The notes below the pieces were generated by a model. It ran no database searches. It was given only the letters and a program-made list of their open reading frames with translations, and was not told the origin of the DNA. The translations under genes and the position numbers were made by a program. A stretch of DNA of 64,000 bases from Saxidomus purpurata. Lineage: Eukaryota; Mollusca; Bivalvia; Venerida; Veneridae. This document shows, in pieces, positions 22,620 to 36,000 of this stretch. Positions within the stretch are counted from its first letter, which is position 1. Every line of letters begins with the position of its first letter. The stretch covers positions 30,803,679 to 30,867,678 of the forward strand of contig JAFMSR010000019.1 in NCBI GenBank assembly GCA_022818135.1. Direction: 5' to 3'.

Positions 22620-22935
22620 CTAACATGTTCATGAGTTGTGGATAAAGTGAATCTAACATGTTCATGAGTTGTGGATAAGGAAATCCCACCCGAGGGTTAA
22701 GATACGTCCAAAAACGAGGCTCTGCATTTTCTTAGTTGGATCATTTTCTATCCATCTATATCAGTTATGAAGTAAAATTCGAGAAAAAGTTGAGTTTCAT
22801 TTTTTCATCCCCATCGTGTATTTACACATATTTTTCTTACTTGTGTGAAAATGCGATTCAAACGGTGAGAAAATAAATCTACCATGTCCATTGAGTTGTG
22901 GATAAGGAAATCCCAACCTCGGGTTGAGATACATC
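22620..22935. repeat. Direct repeats with coding-like content
   Basis: A 35-bp unit (gtgaatctaacatgttcatg, agttgtggataa) occurs twice in tandem at 22614-22680. The longer block agttgtggataaggaaatcc...gggttragatac-tccaaaaa recurs at 22893-22945. On the minus strand both blocks translate similarly (FWxYLNPRxGFPYPQL), suggesting remnants of a dispersed element rather than a host gene. Confidence 0.45.
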
Positions 22936-23576
22936 CAAAAATCTCGGTATTCTAAGGTAGTATGTGTTACTTTAGGATGAACAATTAGTGATAGTGGTAT
23001 TTCTATCATCATCTGAATAAATATTACGCTCCCTATTACCGGTATTACCCCACCCACTTTACTAAAATTCAGTTTTTCAACTTTTGATAAATGAATATTT
23101 CATGATAAAGGAATAACAAGGTTGTTCAGATACTTTGCATATAGTTTAATTAAAACCTTTGTTTTAGAATGCAAAAATAAAAAATTGGGGTCAATGTGCA
23201 TATAAGAAAGAAATTCAATAAAAACTGACAAAAGATTTCGACGAACTTTGAGATATGACGGCATAGGTCTGTAATAAAGAACTGTATAAAATAACTAATT
23301 ATTTATGAATTGTTATATCCTAACAATTCTTCTTGTAATACAGTTTGAATTAAGAAAATATCTTAAACGGTTTTGCAGAAATGACTAACGTCATTTATTG
23401 GATTCTAGGGGTATGAGACACTGAGAATGGAATGGTCGAGCATGCTGTGTTATGGACAACTGATATCTCTGAGTCTGTTATGTCTTCCAGTCTGCACCGC
23501 AGAGGTTGTGTCTCAATTTACTCTAGTGCTTTGATAATGTGTCAGTTGAGTCCAATATGTCAAAATGGCTAAAGAT
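22936..23576. other. No recognised gene
   Basis: AT-rich to about 23400, then a more GC-rich stretch without a supported frame. Confidence 0.35.
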
Positions 23577-24260
23577 ATTCTTGCAAATCGGATCGGCATT
23601 TCCGGTGATTTTACCCATGCCGGAAAAACCGGTCTGGCACCCCTCCTATGCCAGAAGACTCTGGTGAATTGCTTGTGACGTAACTTTATAAACATTGTGA
23701 CGTCACTTTTCCAAACACAACGTCTGAATTTATTTGTTTTTATATGAAAATGCATCATTTCGATAAGTTTGGATCAAGAAATCTTCTTTGAAGTGCAAGA
23801 CGTTATGCAAGAAAAAGTTTTAATCATGAGGCATTTGGTTCAGATGGAAATATCCGTCCCCTCGGGTAACTGTTTTGTGGGAACTCGGCAAAGCCTCGTT
23901 CCTGCCAAAACAGTTACATGTACCCTCGGTGACGGATATTTCGATCTGAACCTCGTGCTCATGACAGAAACTATTAGTCTTCCAACAATTATATATCATA
24001 TACATGTCCAAGAAATCGCTAGTTTTAGATCCCTTGACTTGCAAACAACAGATAAAGTGGTTGCGAAATAATTTCTTACACAGTTACGTCCCATTAAATA
24101 GATCATTCAAAGAGTTTAAGAATCTGGGAGTATTTAATCTAAATTTTCTTTTTTATGATCACAAATACAGAATGTCTATACAACAACTAAAGAAGTGGGT
24201 GTAAGATGAGATTTTCCAGCACTGGTAAAAACTGCAGATATCCCGATCTGGTATGCTAAA
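23577..24260. mobile_element. Foldback element around a long hairpin
   Basis: Outer inverted segments at about 23590-23632 and 24212-24250 (ttttccrgcaykggtaaaa, then ccgatc) flank a near-perfect hairpin at 23824-23964 (tcatgag, gttcagatggaaatatccgt and gggtaactgtttt in the left arm, mirrored in the right). The frames 23769-24071 and 23820-24044 are the two faces of the palindrome. Confidence 0.55.
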
Positions 24261-24439
24261 AATCCCGAACTGGTATGCAAGAATCATTTCACCTTCATAC
24301 ATTTAGTGTCGCAGAAGTAGAAATAATAAAAAAGTGAATATACATGCGATTTCGCACTTTCATACTAGTTTGTCTATAAATGATCCGATCGCAATACTCG
24401 CATAATAAAATACGACTATACTCTCAGCCACAGATGCTT

Positions 24440-25160
24440 GGGGTATGGACTCGCAACCCAATGTGATACTTGTCCCATGTTGTACAGAACATATATAAAT
24501 ACAAGATTTGAAACAACTCTATTCCTCTTATCACATCTCAGGGACAGTGTCTATGTCATTTCTAAAAATAGAAACTATAGGCACCCGGCTACGATGTTAT
24601 ACGATCGTGTAAAAAAGGTACCAGTCGTTTTCATAAGTAAGTATGCGTCGTTGAGGGTTGAATATAAGCTTATACATATATAGTTAAGACATTTTTGTAT
24701 AGAAAACGTACACAGACACATGCATGTTTTGATCGCCCCATAATGTCATTTTTCCGTTAATTATTATTTTACAGCGGAAAACGCTAAAAATTATTGAAGT
24801 TTCAAAATCCGCACTGTAAACTCAATGGTACCCCGCACATACTTTGTGATATACTGCGATGCGGGGAAACCTATTTTTAAAGCGTCATGTATATAGTAGA
24901 TGTGGTTTGTGCAGAAGTGACAGAAGTGTTTTTTCTCGAAAGTATCTAAATCCAACAGTATTCGATGCAGTTTGGAGTGAGATTTGATTTAGAACATCGT
25001 TGTGCACTTGAAAAACCGTGTGAGTTATTCCTTGTTTACACTACTGCCTAAATGTGCGATTCGAGTTTTCAGTTGTTTCAAATCTTGTATTTATATATGT
25101 TCCGTACACCATGGGAAAACTATTAGATTGGGTGGCGAGTCCATATCCCAAGCATCTATA
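24440..25160. mobile_element. Foldback element, arms about 90 bp
   Basis: The left arm 24430-24520 and right arm 25066-25160 are inverted copies, about 80% alike (gatgcttggggtatggactc, acatatataaatacaagatt, tgaaacaact). The spacer of about 550 bp has no gene. The 81- and 70-codon frames here are arm translations. Confidence 0.6.
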
Positions 25161-25239
25161 CTCCGTGCTATCTGGTTATAACCGCGCATGCTTTTCCCGT
25201 GCTGTGTCTGACTTTACAAGAGTGCTAAAATGTTTCTGC

Positions 25240-26995
25240 CACTGTTTTTATCGACAAACGATTTGATTTTTCATAAGTTTGTACATATTCGCTGTAACAG
25301 GAATTGTTATGTGAGGCATTTACTGTACATTTAATCTGCAGAATCAATATCCGATGTGTGGCCTAAAACAAGGTGTGTGAAATTCCATCATCCGGCAAGC
25401 ACGCTAACCCTCTGTATCTGTATGGAATATTTGGTCTACCCTTATTGATTAACCTGTCTTGATATATAAATGGATCAGTCGCATTCAGGCCAACAGACCT
25501 AGTGGATGATTTGTAAATCCAGCGCGTGTTTGTGAGATGCTGATCGAGCAAATATTCTCCCATCTCTGTCGGTGTCACAAATTTTTTTGAGTACACATGT
25601 ATCTGTTACGTCACCGGCACATTATCCTAAATGTACTGAAAATGGATGTTAAATGAAAAAAGTTACTATGCCCAAAATCACACGTGTGCATATTGTACTC
25701 GTATTTGATTACGCATCTCATGGAACGTGAGTGGGGCTTAGTGCTCTGACACACTCTTAGAACAAGTAATTTACTTTGAGTGAAGCGATTAAAGAGTGCA
25801 TGCACACTGTGTTAGCTTTGATAAGATATTTTTAATTTAAGGTTTCTTTATATGATCGAATTAGAACACGAACTATTAAATAGGACAAGAATGATAAGTA
25901 GTTTCGAGTCACGTTCTGAATTGTTTTGTATAGTTAGCAACAAATACTACGCAAGTGATTAAAGTTTGAAAGTAAATGCCATTTATCAGCCGAGTTCCAT
26001 GTTGCCGAAATGCATGGGCTTCAAGAGTCAGGTATTTGACCGTGGTTTTATCGCTTAATAATTTTGGCATATTCCTGAATGGCGTTTAATGACAATAAAT
26101 AAACACATATCAAGAATAACGGGTTATTAAGGTGGCACATGTTAAATGGAATCATTTGTTTTTTTATCCAAGCTTATTTAAGCAAACAATGTGGCATTTT
26201 TGTTCCCATGTTCACTTGAAAAAAAACTTCCCACTATCACCATTCAAATGCCTCGATGCTTTCAATCAATTCAACGTTTTTTATATCTTTATAACATTTT
26301 GTTTCACTGATGATATTCCTTCGTTAATTTTCATGTTTTCATGTAAAAGCAGATACGAATATTTCGAATACAAATTCACCGCCCAAATTTTGCCGAAGTA
26401 ATTAAATGTACTGACAAAATAAAAAAAATGCTATTAAACAGGTGAAATTTTCTGTAAATTAAAGTGATATAACCGTTCAAAGTGACCATCAAAATTTTAA
26501 ATAAAACATAAATCAGTGATTTATACTCCTAGAATAAAAAAACATTGTCATAGTTATAACCTAAAAATAACGATCTGTATAACAGTTTCATTTACATTGA
26601 ATATAGAGGAAATCTGTAAAAATCTGTTTTGACTATCCTAGCCAAAAATAAAAAAATCCACTCTTTCGGTTATGTGTATCTTAATTTGTTTTTGTCGATA
26701 ACAGAAATAACTTAGTAAAACTTATTTCTTATATTTTTTTTAAAGCATCCACTGTGTTTTGAGGATCATTCTTAACTATAAACCAATGTGACAATTTTGA
26801 AGGGTAATATACCTTTAAAGTTTGTTTTATATCTTTCTTTTTTCTTATCATTTAGCAATTCCCATCTTCATGGTACAGATAAAGGTAGTGAGTGACCTTT
26901 TAACGGCGTTATGTATAGGAGCGGCTGAACAAGAACAGTTAACAATTTGTGTTTCTCCCTTGTTTTGGCAAAAGCATTTCAATTTCAATGTAAAC
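25240..26995. other. No recognised gene; presumed upstream region of the EGF-Ly6 gene
   Basis: AT-rich, with only short open frames and no domain. The 5' UTR and promoter of the gene starting at 26996 should lie here. I could not pick a TATA element or upstream non-coding exon with confidence. Confidence 0.35.
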
Positions 26996-27035
26996 ATGAT
27001 CTTGAGGATATTTCTGCTTGTGCTGGTGCATATAG
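26996..27035 (+). CDS. EGF-Ly6 gene exon 1 (signal peptide)
   Basis: ATG at 26996 starts MILRIFLLVLVHI; donor G|GTACGT at 27036. Stops lie in frame upstream within the AT-rich leader, and this is the only ATG giving a signal peptide that splices in phase 1 to exon 2. Confidence 0.8.
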
Positions 27036-30000
27036 GTACGTTTTTCTGCAAATATACCACGGTTATTGTAAAGATATCGAGTGTATATGTAAATTTCACT
27101 ATTTCATTTGTTGCATTTGTAAATATATATGTACAGGACATTATCATAAGTGATGCGTTATCTTGTTGTAGGTTTCTGCCGTGGTGAACATTGTCAGACA
27201 GTCGCAGACTGTCACTCTACCACATGTCACGAGGTCCATCAGCAGGGATGGGATCTAACTTGCGACCATACCCACACCTGCCAGTGTTGTAAGGACATTC
27301 GAGTATTAACTCTTACGACCAAAGCAGATCATAATCTGAACTATAATGATCGGCACTGGTTTAGACTTTCTGTCATAAATTTTCCGCATAAGAACATATG
27401 AACAGTCAATAACACTGTCCAAATCATACGATAGATATCTTGATCTTAGTAGGGGTACGGGTTTAAATCTGTGCTTGGCATACAGTCAATTGAATTACAG
27501 CAGTTTCTTAGAAAATAAAACAAAGACCTTACCATGGTTGAAAACAAATGCCGATCCACCTGATTCATTCACTGATTAAAAGTGTTTGCGCTATTCAAGA
27601 CCGACTTCTTAAACGGAAAGAAAAGTTCACTTGCCCTGCTCTGTAAGCCGTACACTCGTTAACGGTTTCTATTCCAAGATATAGTTAGATAACAAGATTA
27701 TTTAGTTTAACGCAACTGAACGATACAGAAGAGTGTAATGTATTCTAGTCGAGGAAAGCCAGGTTTTGGCATTGTCTTAACAAAACTCTATTGGAAACTG
27801 AAAGTCCGAGGAGCTCTTATTTTACCGAAAACAGATGTCTTACCAGCAGAAATGACCTTTATTTGTATCAAAAACATTCATAACTTTGCTTTTTAAATCA
27901 GTAAGTACAGGTTAGAGATATAGTTCTGAGAATCAGTATTTTTTTCAATGGTATTGCAAAAAAATATCAAAGGCTTTCTGCCAACTCTTTTTCGTGAAGA
28001 AACAACTTGAATACGATAGAAAGGTGTATGCCAACATCGTTTTAGAGTGAACAGAAGATGGTTCTATTATAATTACGCTATCAGTAAATTTATTTAACTA
28101 TATCAGTAAATTTTAAATGATCCTGGGACTTTAAAAAAACTGATTATGTTATATCTTCTTGAATTTTAAAGCTGCGCAAACGACAGCATGCGATACGCAT
28201 CCCTGTCAACATGGTGGTTTTTGTAGACCTGTCAATTCCGGAAGTGGTTTCCATTGTTCATGTAATCATGGTTACTCGGGAGACACGTGCTCTCGTAAGT
28301 ATATACATGTAGTTATATGAGCTTGCATTGTAAAATAATGATACAGTAAACTCCGGTTATAACGAACTCGTTGGGCCATTTAAATTTGTTCCTTATATCC
28401 GGAGTTTGTTATACCGTTAGAACATTTTCACATAAAATAAAGAAAAAAACTCGAACAGAGAAACTTTGTTCCTTATATATCGATTTCGCTATATCCGGGG
28501 TCGTAATATACGGTGTTTATTGTAATTCAAAACCAGCATTAATCACAGTAGACCCATACTAATACTTGTAAGAATGAATCCTCCAGGGAAGCGACTGCAG
28601 CTATAATACAAATAACAGTTTTGTCCTATTTCCCGATCCAATCAAATGCCCCCATTTCATTTAGAAACTGAAACTTTCATTTTTCATATTGATTCAATAT
28701 CTGCAGAATGAATATTATTGTTTCACTTATTTTCCAAATAGTCGGATTGTGACATCACAAAGTTAAGCTCCGCCCTAAAACCCTGTACATTCCAATTTAA
28801 AGACGGTCTTTAATGGGACAAACTGTGTAAGTCGGTTATAAGTTTAGGTCATATGTCCATAGTAGGTATATGCATATATACTGCAACGGGACGTTGGCGA
28901 ACCGCAGCAATAAGTGTGTTTATTCCTGCAATATGGACCTATAATCGGCTTACAGTTTGTCCAACCTACAGACAAGTATTTGCATTGAAGTATATAGAGA
29001 TTTGGGGCGGAGCTTAGCTCTGTGATGTCACAGTCCTACTCTTTGGAAAAACTAAGTGAAACAATCATTTTCAGATTGCAGATATTGAGTCAATATGGAA
29101 AATAAATCTCATGGTCATAATTAAATAATAAGATTATAGTCGCAGAGAAATATCAAGACTGTAGTCGCATTCAAATAATACTTTTCTGTTTCGGGAAATG
29201 ACAAGACTGTAGTCCCATTCAAATAACACTTTTCAGTTTCGGCGAAATAACAAGACTGTAGTCCCATTCAAATAACACTTTTCAGTTTCGGCGAAATAAC
29301 AAGACTGAAGTCCCATACAAATAACACTTTTCAGCTTCGGGGAAATTACAAGATTATCGTCGCATAGAAATATCAAGACTGTAGTCGCATTCAAATAACA
29401 CTTTTCAGTTTCGGGGAAATAACAAGAATGTAGTATCAGGAAAATATGTTGTCGCAGAGAAACAACAATGCTGTAGTTTTGTAGCACTCACATTTCAATG
29501 TTCAAAAGTTTAGTCTCGGCAAAATCACAAGGTTGGGTAGAAGTATGAAGCTAACAAGGCTGTCGTCGTGGGGAAATAACAAGGCTGTGCAGTAGCAGGA
29601 AACTAACAAGGCTGTCGTCGTGGGGAAATAACAAGGTTGTGTAGTAGCAGGAAACTAACAAGGCTGTCGTCGCGGGGAAATAACAAGGTTGTGTAGTAGC
29701 AGGAAACTAACAAGGCTTAGGGAAACAAGGGTTAGTGGCAGGAAACTACAAGGCTGTGTCGTGGGGAAATAACAAGGTTGTGTAGAAGCAGGAAACTAAC
29801 AAGGCTTCTCGTCGCGGAGGACATAACAAGGTTGAGTAGTAGCAGTAAAACTAACACGGCTGTCGTCGTGGGGACATAACAAGGTTGTGTAGAAGCAGGA
29901 AACTAACAAGGCTGTCGTCGTGGGCACATAACAAGGCTGTGTAGTAGCAGGAAACTAACAAGGCTGTCGTCGAGGGGACATAACGAGGTTGTGTAGTAGC

Positions 30001-33000
30001 AGGAAACTAACAAGGCTGTCATCGTGGGGAAATAACAAGGTTGTGTAGTAGCAGGAAACTAACAAGGCTTCTCGTCGTGGGGAAATAACAAGGTTGTGTA
30101 GTAGCAGGAAACTAACAAGGCTGTCGTCGTGGGGAGGTTGTGTAGTAGCAGGAAACTAACAAGGCTGTCGTCGTGGGGAGGTTGTGTAGTAGCAGGAAAC
30201 TAACAAGGCTGTCGTCGTGGGGAGGTTGTGTAGTAGCAGGAAACTAACAAGGCTGTCGTCGTGGGGAAATAACAAGGTTGTGTAGTAGCAGGAAACTAAC
30301 AAGGCTTCTCGTCGTGGGGACATAACAAGGCTGTGTAGTAGCAGGAAACTAACAAGGCTGTCATCGTGGGGGAAATAACAAGGTTGTGTAGTAGCAGGAA
30401 ACTAACAAGGCTTCTCGTCGTGGGGACATAACGAGGTTGTGTAGTAGCAGAAAACTAACAAGGCTGTCATCGTGGCGAAATAACAAGGTTGTGTAGTAGC
30501 AGGAAACTAACAAGGCTTCTCGTCGTAGGGACATAACAAGGCTGTGTAGTAGCAGGAAACTAACAAGGCTTCTCGTAGGGGGGAAATAACAAGGTTGTGT
30601 AGTAGCAGTAAAACTAACACGGCTGTCGTCGTGGGGAAATAACAAGGTTGTGTAGAAGCAGGAAACTAACAACGCTTCTCGTCGCGGGGGACATAACAAG
30701 GTTGTGTAGTAGCAGTAAAACTAACACGGCTGTTGTCGTGGGGAAATAACAAGGTTGTGTAGTAGCAGGAAACTAACAAGGCTTCTCGTAGTGGGGAAAT
30801 AACAAGGTTGTGTAGTAGCAGGAAACTAACAAGGCTTCTCGTAGGGGGGAAATAACAAGGTTGTGTAGTAGCAGGAAACTAACAAGGCTTCTCGTAGGGG
30901 GGAAATAACAAGGTTGTGTAGTAGCAGGAAACTAACAAGGCTGTCGTCGTGGGGAAATAACAAGGTTGTGTAGAAGCAGGAAACTAACAAGGCTTCTCGT
31001 CGCGGGGGACATAACAAGGTTGTGTAGTAGCAGTAAAACTAACACGGCTGTCGTCGTGGGGACATAACAAGGTTGTGTAGAAGCAGGAAACTAACAAGGC
31101 TGTCGTCGTGGGCACATAACAAGGCTGTGTAGTAGCAGGAAACTAACAAGGCTGTCGTCGTGGAGACATAACGATGTTGTGTAGTAGCAGGAAACTAACA
31201 AGGCTGTCATCGTGGGGAAATAACAAGGTTGTGTAGTAGCAGGAAACTAACAAGGCTGTCGTCGTGGGGAAATAACAAGGTTGTGTAGTAGCAGGAAACT
31301 AACAAGGCATCTCGTAGTGGGGATATAACAATGTTGTGTAGTAGCAGGAAACTAACAAGGCTGTCGTTGTGAGGACATAACAAGGTTGCAAAGTAGCAGG
31401 AAACTAAAAAGGCTGTCGTCGTGAGGACATAACAAGGTTGTGTAGTAGCAGGAAACTAACAAGGCTGTCATCGTGGGGAAATAACAAGGTTGTGTAGTAA
31501 CAGGAAACTAACAAGGCATCTCGTAGTGGGGAAATAACAAGGTTGTGTAGTAGCAGGAAACTAACAAGGCTGTCATCGTGGGAAAATAACAAGGTTGTGT
31601 AGTAACAGGAAACTAACAAGGCTGTCGTCATGGGGACATAACAAGGCTGTGTAGTAGCAGGAAATTAACAAGGCTGTCGTCGTGAGGACATAACAAGGCT
31701 GTGTAGTAGCAGGAAACTAACAAGGCTGTCGTCATGGGGACATAACAAGGCTGTGTAGTAGCAGGAAATTAACAAGGCTGTCGTCGTGAGGACATAACAA
31801 GGCTGTGTAGTATTAGGAAACTAACAAGGCTGTCGTCGTGGGGAAATAACAAGGTTGTGTAGAAGCAGGAAACTAAAGAGGCTTCTCGTCGTGGGGAAAT
31901 AACAAGGCTGTGTAGTAGCAGGAAACTAACAAGGCTGTCGTCGTGGCGACATAACAAGGTTGTGTAGTAGCAGGAAACTAACAAGGCTTCTCGTCGTTGG
32001 GAAATAACAAGGTTGTGTAGAAGCAGGAAACTAACAAGGCTTCTCGTAGTGGGGAAATAACAAGGTTGTGTAGTAGCAGTAAAACTAACAAGGCTGTCGT
32101 CGCGGGGACATAACAAGGTTGTGTAGTAGCAGGAAACTAACAAGGCTGTCGTCGCGGGGACATAACAAGGTTGTGTAGTAGCAGGAAACTAACAAGGCTG
32201 TCGTCGCGGGGAAATAACAAGGTTGTGTAGTAGCAGGAAACTAACAAGGCTGTCGTCGTGGGGACATAACAAGGTTGTGTAGTAGCAGGAAACTAACAAG
32301 GCTTCTCGTCGTTGGGATATAACAAGGTTGTGTAGTAGCAGGAAACTAACAAGGCTGTCGTCGTGGGGACATAACAAGGTTGTGTAGTAGCAGGAAACTA
32401 ACAAGGCTGTCGTCGTGGGGACATAACAAGGTTGTGTAGTAGCAGGAAACTAACAAGGCTGTCGTCGTGAGGACATAACAAGGTTGTGTAGTAGCAGGAA
32501 ACTAACAAGGCTGTCGTCGTGGGGAAATAACAAGGTTGTGTAGAAGCAGGAAACTAACAAGGCTGTCGTCGTGGGGAAATAACAAGGTTGTGTAGTAGCA
32601 GGAAACTAACAAGGCTGCTCGTCGTTGGGAAATAACAAGGTTGTGTAGAAGCAGGAAACTAACAAGGCTGTCGTCGTGGGACATAACAAGGTTGTGTAGT
32701 AGCAGGAAACTAACAAGGCTTCTCGTCGTTGGGACATAACAAGGCTGTGTAGTATTAGGAAACTAACAAGGCTGTCGTCGTGGGGAAATAACAAGGTTGT
32801 GTAGTAGCAGGAAACTAACAAGGCTGTCGTCGTGGAGAGGTTGTGTAGTAGCAGGAAACTAACAAGGCTGTCGTCGTGGGGACATAACAAGGTTGTGTAG
32901 TAGCAGGAAACTAACAACGCTGTCGTCGTGGGGACATAACAAGGTTGTGTAGTAGCAGGAAACTAACAAGGCTGTCGTCGTGGGGACATAACAAGGTTGT

Positions 33001-36000
33001 GAATTAGCAGTAAAACTAACACGGCTGTCGTCGTGGGGACATAACAAGGTTGTGTAGTAGCAGGAAACTAACAAGGCTGTCGTCGTGGGCACATAACAAG
33101 GTTGTGTAGTAGCAGGAAACTAACAAGGCTGTCGTCGTGGGGAGGTTGTGTAGTAGCAGGAAACTAACAAGGCTGTCGTCGTGGGGACATAACAAGGTTG
33201 TGTAGTAGCAGGACACTAACAAGGCTGTCGTCGTGGGCACATAACAAGGTTGTGTAGTAGCAGGAAACTAACAAGGCTGTCGTTGTGGGGACATAACAAG
33301 GTTGTGTAGTAGCAGTAAAACTAACACGACTGTCGTCGTGGGGACATAACAAGGTTGTGTAGCAGCAGGAAACTAACAAGGCTGTCGTCGTGGGGACATA
33401 ACAAGGTTGTGTAGTAGCAGGAAACTAACAAGGCTGTCGTCGTGGGGAGGTTGTGTAGTAGCAGGAAACTAACAAGGCTGTCGTCGTGGGGACATAACAG
33501 GGTTGTGTAGTAGCAGGAAACTAACAAGGCTGTCGTCGTGGGGAAATAACAAGGTTGTGTAGTAGCAGGAAACTAACAAGGCTGTCGTCGTGGGGAAATA
33601 ACAAGGTTGTGTAGTAGCAGGAAACTAACAAGGCTTCTCGTAGTGGGGAAATAACAAGGTTGTGTAGTAGCAGGAAACTAACAAGGCTTCTCATCGTGGG
33701 GACATAACAAGGTTGTGTAGTAGCAGGAAACTAACAAGGCTGTCGTCGTGGGGAAATAACAAGGTTGTGTAGTAGCAGGAAACTAACAAGGCTTCTCGTG
33801 GTGGGGACATAACAAGGTTGTGTAGTAGCAGGAAACTAACAAGGCTGTCGTCGTGGGGAAATAACAAGGTTGTGTAGTAGCAGGAAACTAACAAGGCTTC
33901 TCGTCGTGGGGACATAACAAGTTTGTGTAGTAGCAGGAAACTAACAAGGCTGTCGTCGTGGGGAGGTTGTGTAGTAGCAGAAAACTAACAAGGCTGTCGT
34001 CGTGGGGAGGTTGTGTGGTAGCAGAAAACTAACAAGGCTGTCGTCGTGGGGAGGGTTGTGTAGTAGCAGGAAACTAACAAGGCTTCTCGTCGTGGGGAAA
34101 TAACAAGGCTGTGTAGTAGCAGGAAACTAACACGGCTGTCGTCGTGGGGAGGTTGTGTAGTAGCAGAAAACTAACAAGGCTGTCGTCGTGGGGAGGTTGT
34201 GTAGTAGCAGGAAACTAACAAGGCTGTCGTCGCGGGGAGGTTGTGTAGTAGCAGGAAACTAACAAGGCTGTCGTCGTGGGGACATAACAAGGTTGTGTAG
34301 TAGCAGGAAACTAACACGGCTGTCGTCGTGGGGAGGTTGTGTAGTAGCAGGAAACTAACAAGGCTGTCGTCGTTGGGAGGTTGTGTAGTAGCAGGAAACT
34401 AACAAGGCTTCTCGTCGTGGGGAAATAACAAGGCTGTCATCGCGGAGAAAGAACAATGTTGTAAGGGATTCTACAGCTTTTGTAGCTGCAGTAAAACTAC
34501 AAAATGTGTTGTTGTCGTAGCAGTTATTTACATAACATAACATTTATTTCGCATTTATATTAATTTATAACCAACATATGTGGAGTAAATAACATGACTC
34601 AATGGAATACACAATCTTTTCAGAGAAAGTTTCTATCAGTATTAACAATTCTGTCTAGTATTGTTACAGATAAAAACTATATCTGCTGAAGCATTATTCA
34701 TATTTCTGTCTATCTACAAACACAATACGAAATGAAGTAAACGTTTGCAATCGTTGTGAAAAACAAGTAATTAACTACAAAAACATGTTTCAAACGCAGC
34801 AGAAATTGAGATAACTGATTATGTTGTGCTATGTTATGTTATGCACTTAATGTAACACTTATAGAACTGTTATTTACAAACACTGCAAGTCATCTAAATT
34901 CTTTGCATTTCAGAAAATACCCACTGCCAACCAAATCCGTGTAAGAACAATGGATCATGCCGAACTACTACACACTTCCCATACTATTATTGTTCTTGTT
35001 CAAACGGATATCATGGACCAAGTTGTCAATGTATTTATACAAACCAAATTAATTTAATTTTTACCAATTTATTTTACCTCGATTACTAAGAAAGCTTTCT
35101 TAGCTTATTGAAACCTTTCGCATGTTACCATTTTTGCGAGAGAGGGACATATTTTATCACTGGTGCCTACTTACAGCTGGGTGAAGTGAGGCAAATGTGG
35201 TTTAAGTGTCTGCGTCCTATTAAACACCTCGAACTCTGGCTAGGATTCGAACCTGGGAATACGGTTCAATTGGCAAGCGCCCTAACCACTGAGCTATCTA
35301 TATCTATATTTTTTATATTTAAAAAATTAATTTGATCATGTAATTCAATTTCAGAATATAATTTTTGTTTATGTGTTAAATGATTTATGTTTTTAATGTT
35401 CAGTCGGCTTAACAGTTGGTCTGTCTACGGAAGCCCCATTGTTCCACTTTGTGTTTTTAATTGATTTTTTTCAATATAACCAACTTGAAAATTCAAGATA
35501 GTAAGTTGAAAATTCAAGATACTATGTTGAAAATTCAACTTACTACGTTGAATTTAGTAACTTTAGTTTACAACTTAGTATCTTGAAATTGTAACTTAGT
35601 AACTTGAATTTTTAACATAGTATCTTGTGAATTTTCAACTTAGTAATCTTGAATTTTTAACTTAATAAGTTGAATTTTCAACTAAGTATCTTGAATTTTC
35701 AACTTAGTATCTTGAATTTTCAATTTTATAAGTAGAATTTTCAACTTAGTAAGTTGAATTTTCAACATAGTATCTAGAATTTTCAACTGGGTTATGTTGA
35801 AAAAGTCAATAAAAAAAAACAAAGTGGCACTATTGGGCTTCCGTATCTGTCTGAGTTAGTCAGAATAGTTTAAAATTTCTGATAGGTATCAGCACAAAAT
35901 TTTGTTAAGCCAGCATAATAGTTTTTACAATCCTTTTTTGCTTTATATTTTTAGCTGGCATAACATGAATTTATCAATTGGACTGTCTTAATCATTCAGA

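Noticed and set aside
23769..24071. 100-codon plus-strand frame
   Set aside because: It covers a palindrome; both strands give nearly the same peptide, which reflects the hairpin and not a gene.
24004..24204. 66-codon plus-strand frame with plausible composition
   Set aside because: It lies inside a foldback element, has no acceptor and matches no family I know; kept only as a note.
26822..27187. 121-codon frame over the EGF-Ly6 signal exon
   Set aside because: Same frame as the true start at 26996, but upstream residues are not signal-like and downstream residues are intron; splicing at 27036 gives the coherent protein.
29525..34450. CRISPR-like regular repeats
   Set aside because: Units are contiguous with no unique spacers, and the sequence is clearly eukaryotic.
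30361..34543. Long minus-strand frames (SCYYTTLLFPHDDSLVSF type) across the 52-bp array
   Set aside because: They only follow the repeat; frames change with 52/53-bp units, have no start or signal of their own, and the array lies in an intron of the opposite-strand gene.
35225..35312. tRNA gene on the minus strand
   Set aside because: A and B boxes are present but anticodon and acceptor stems do not pair; a SINE relict fits better.
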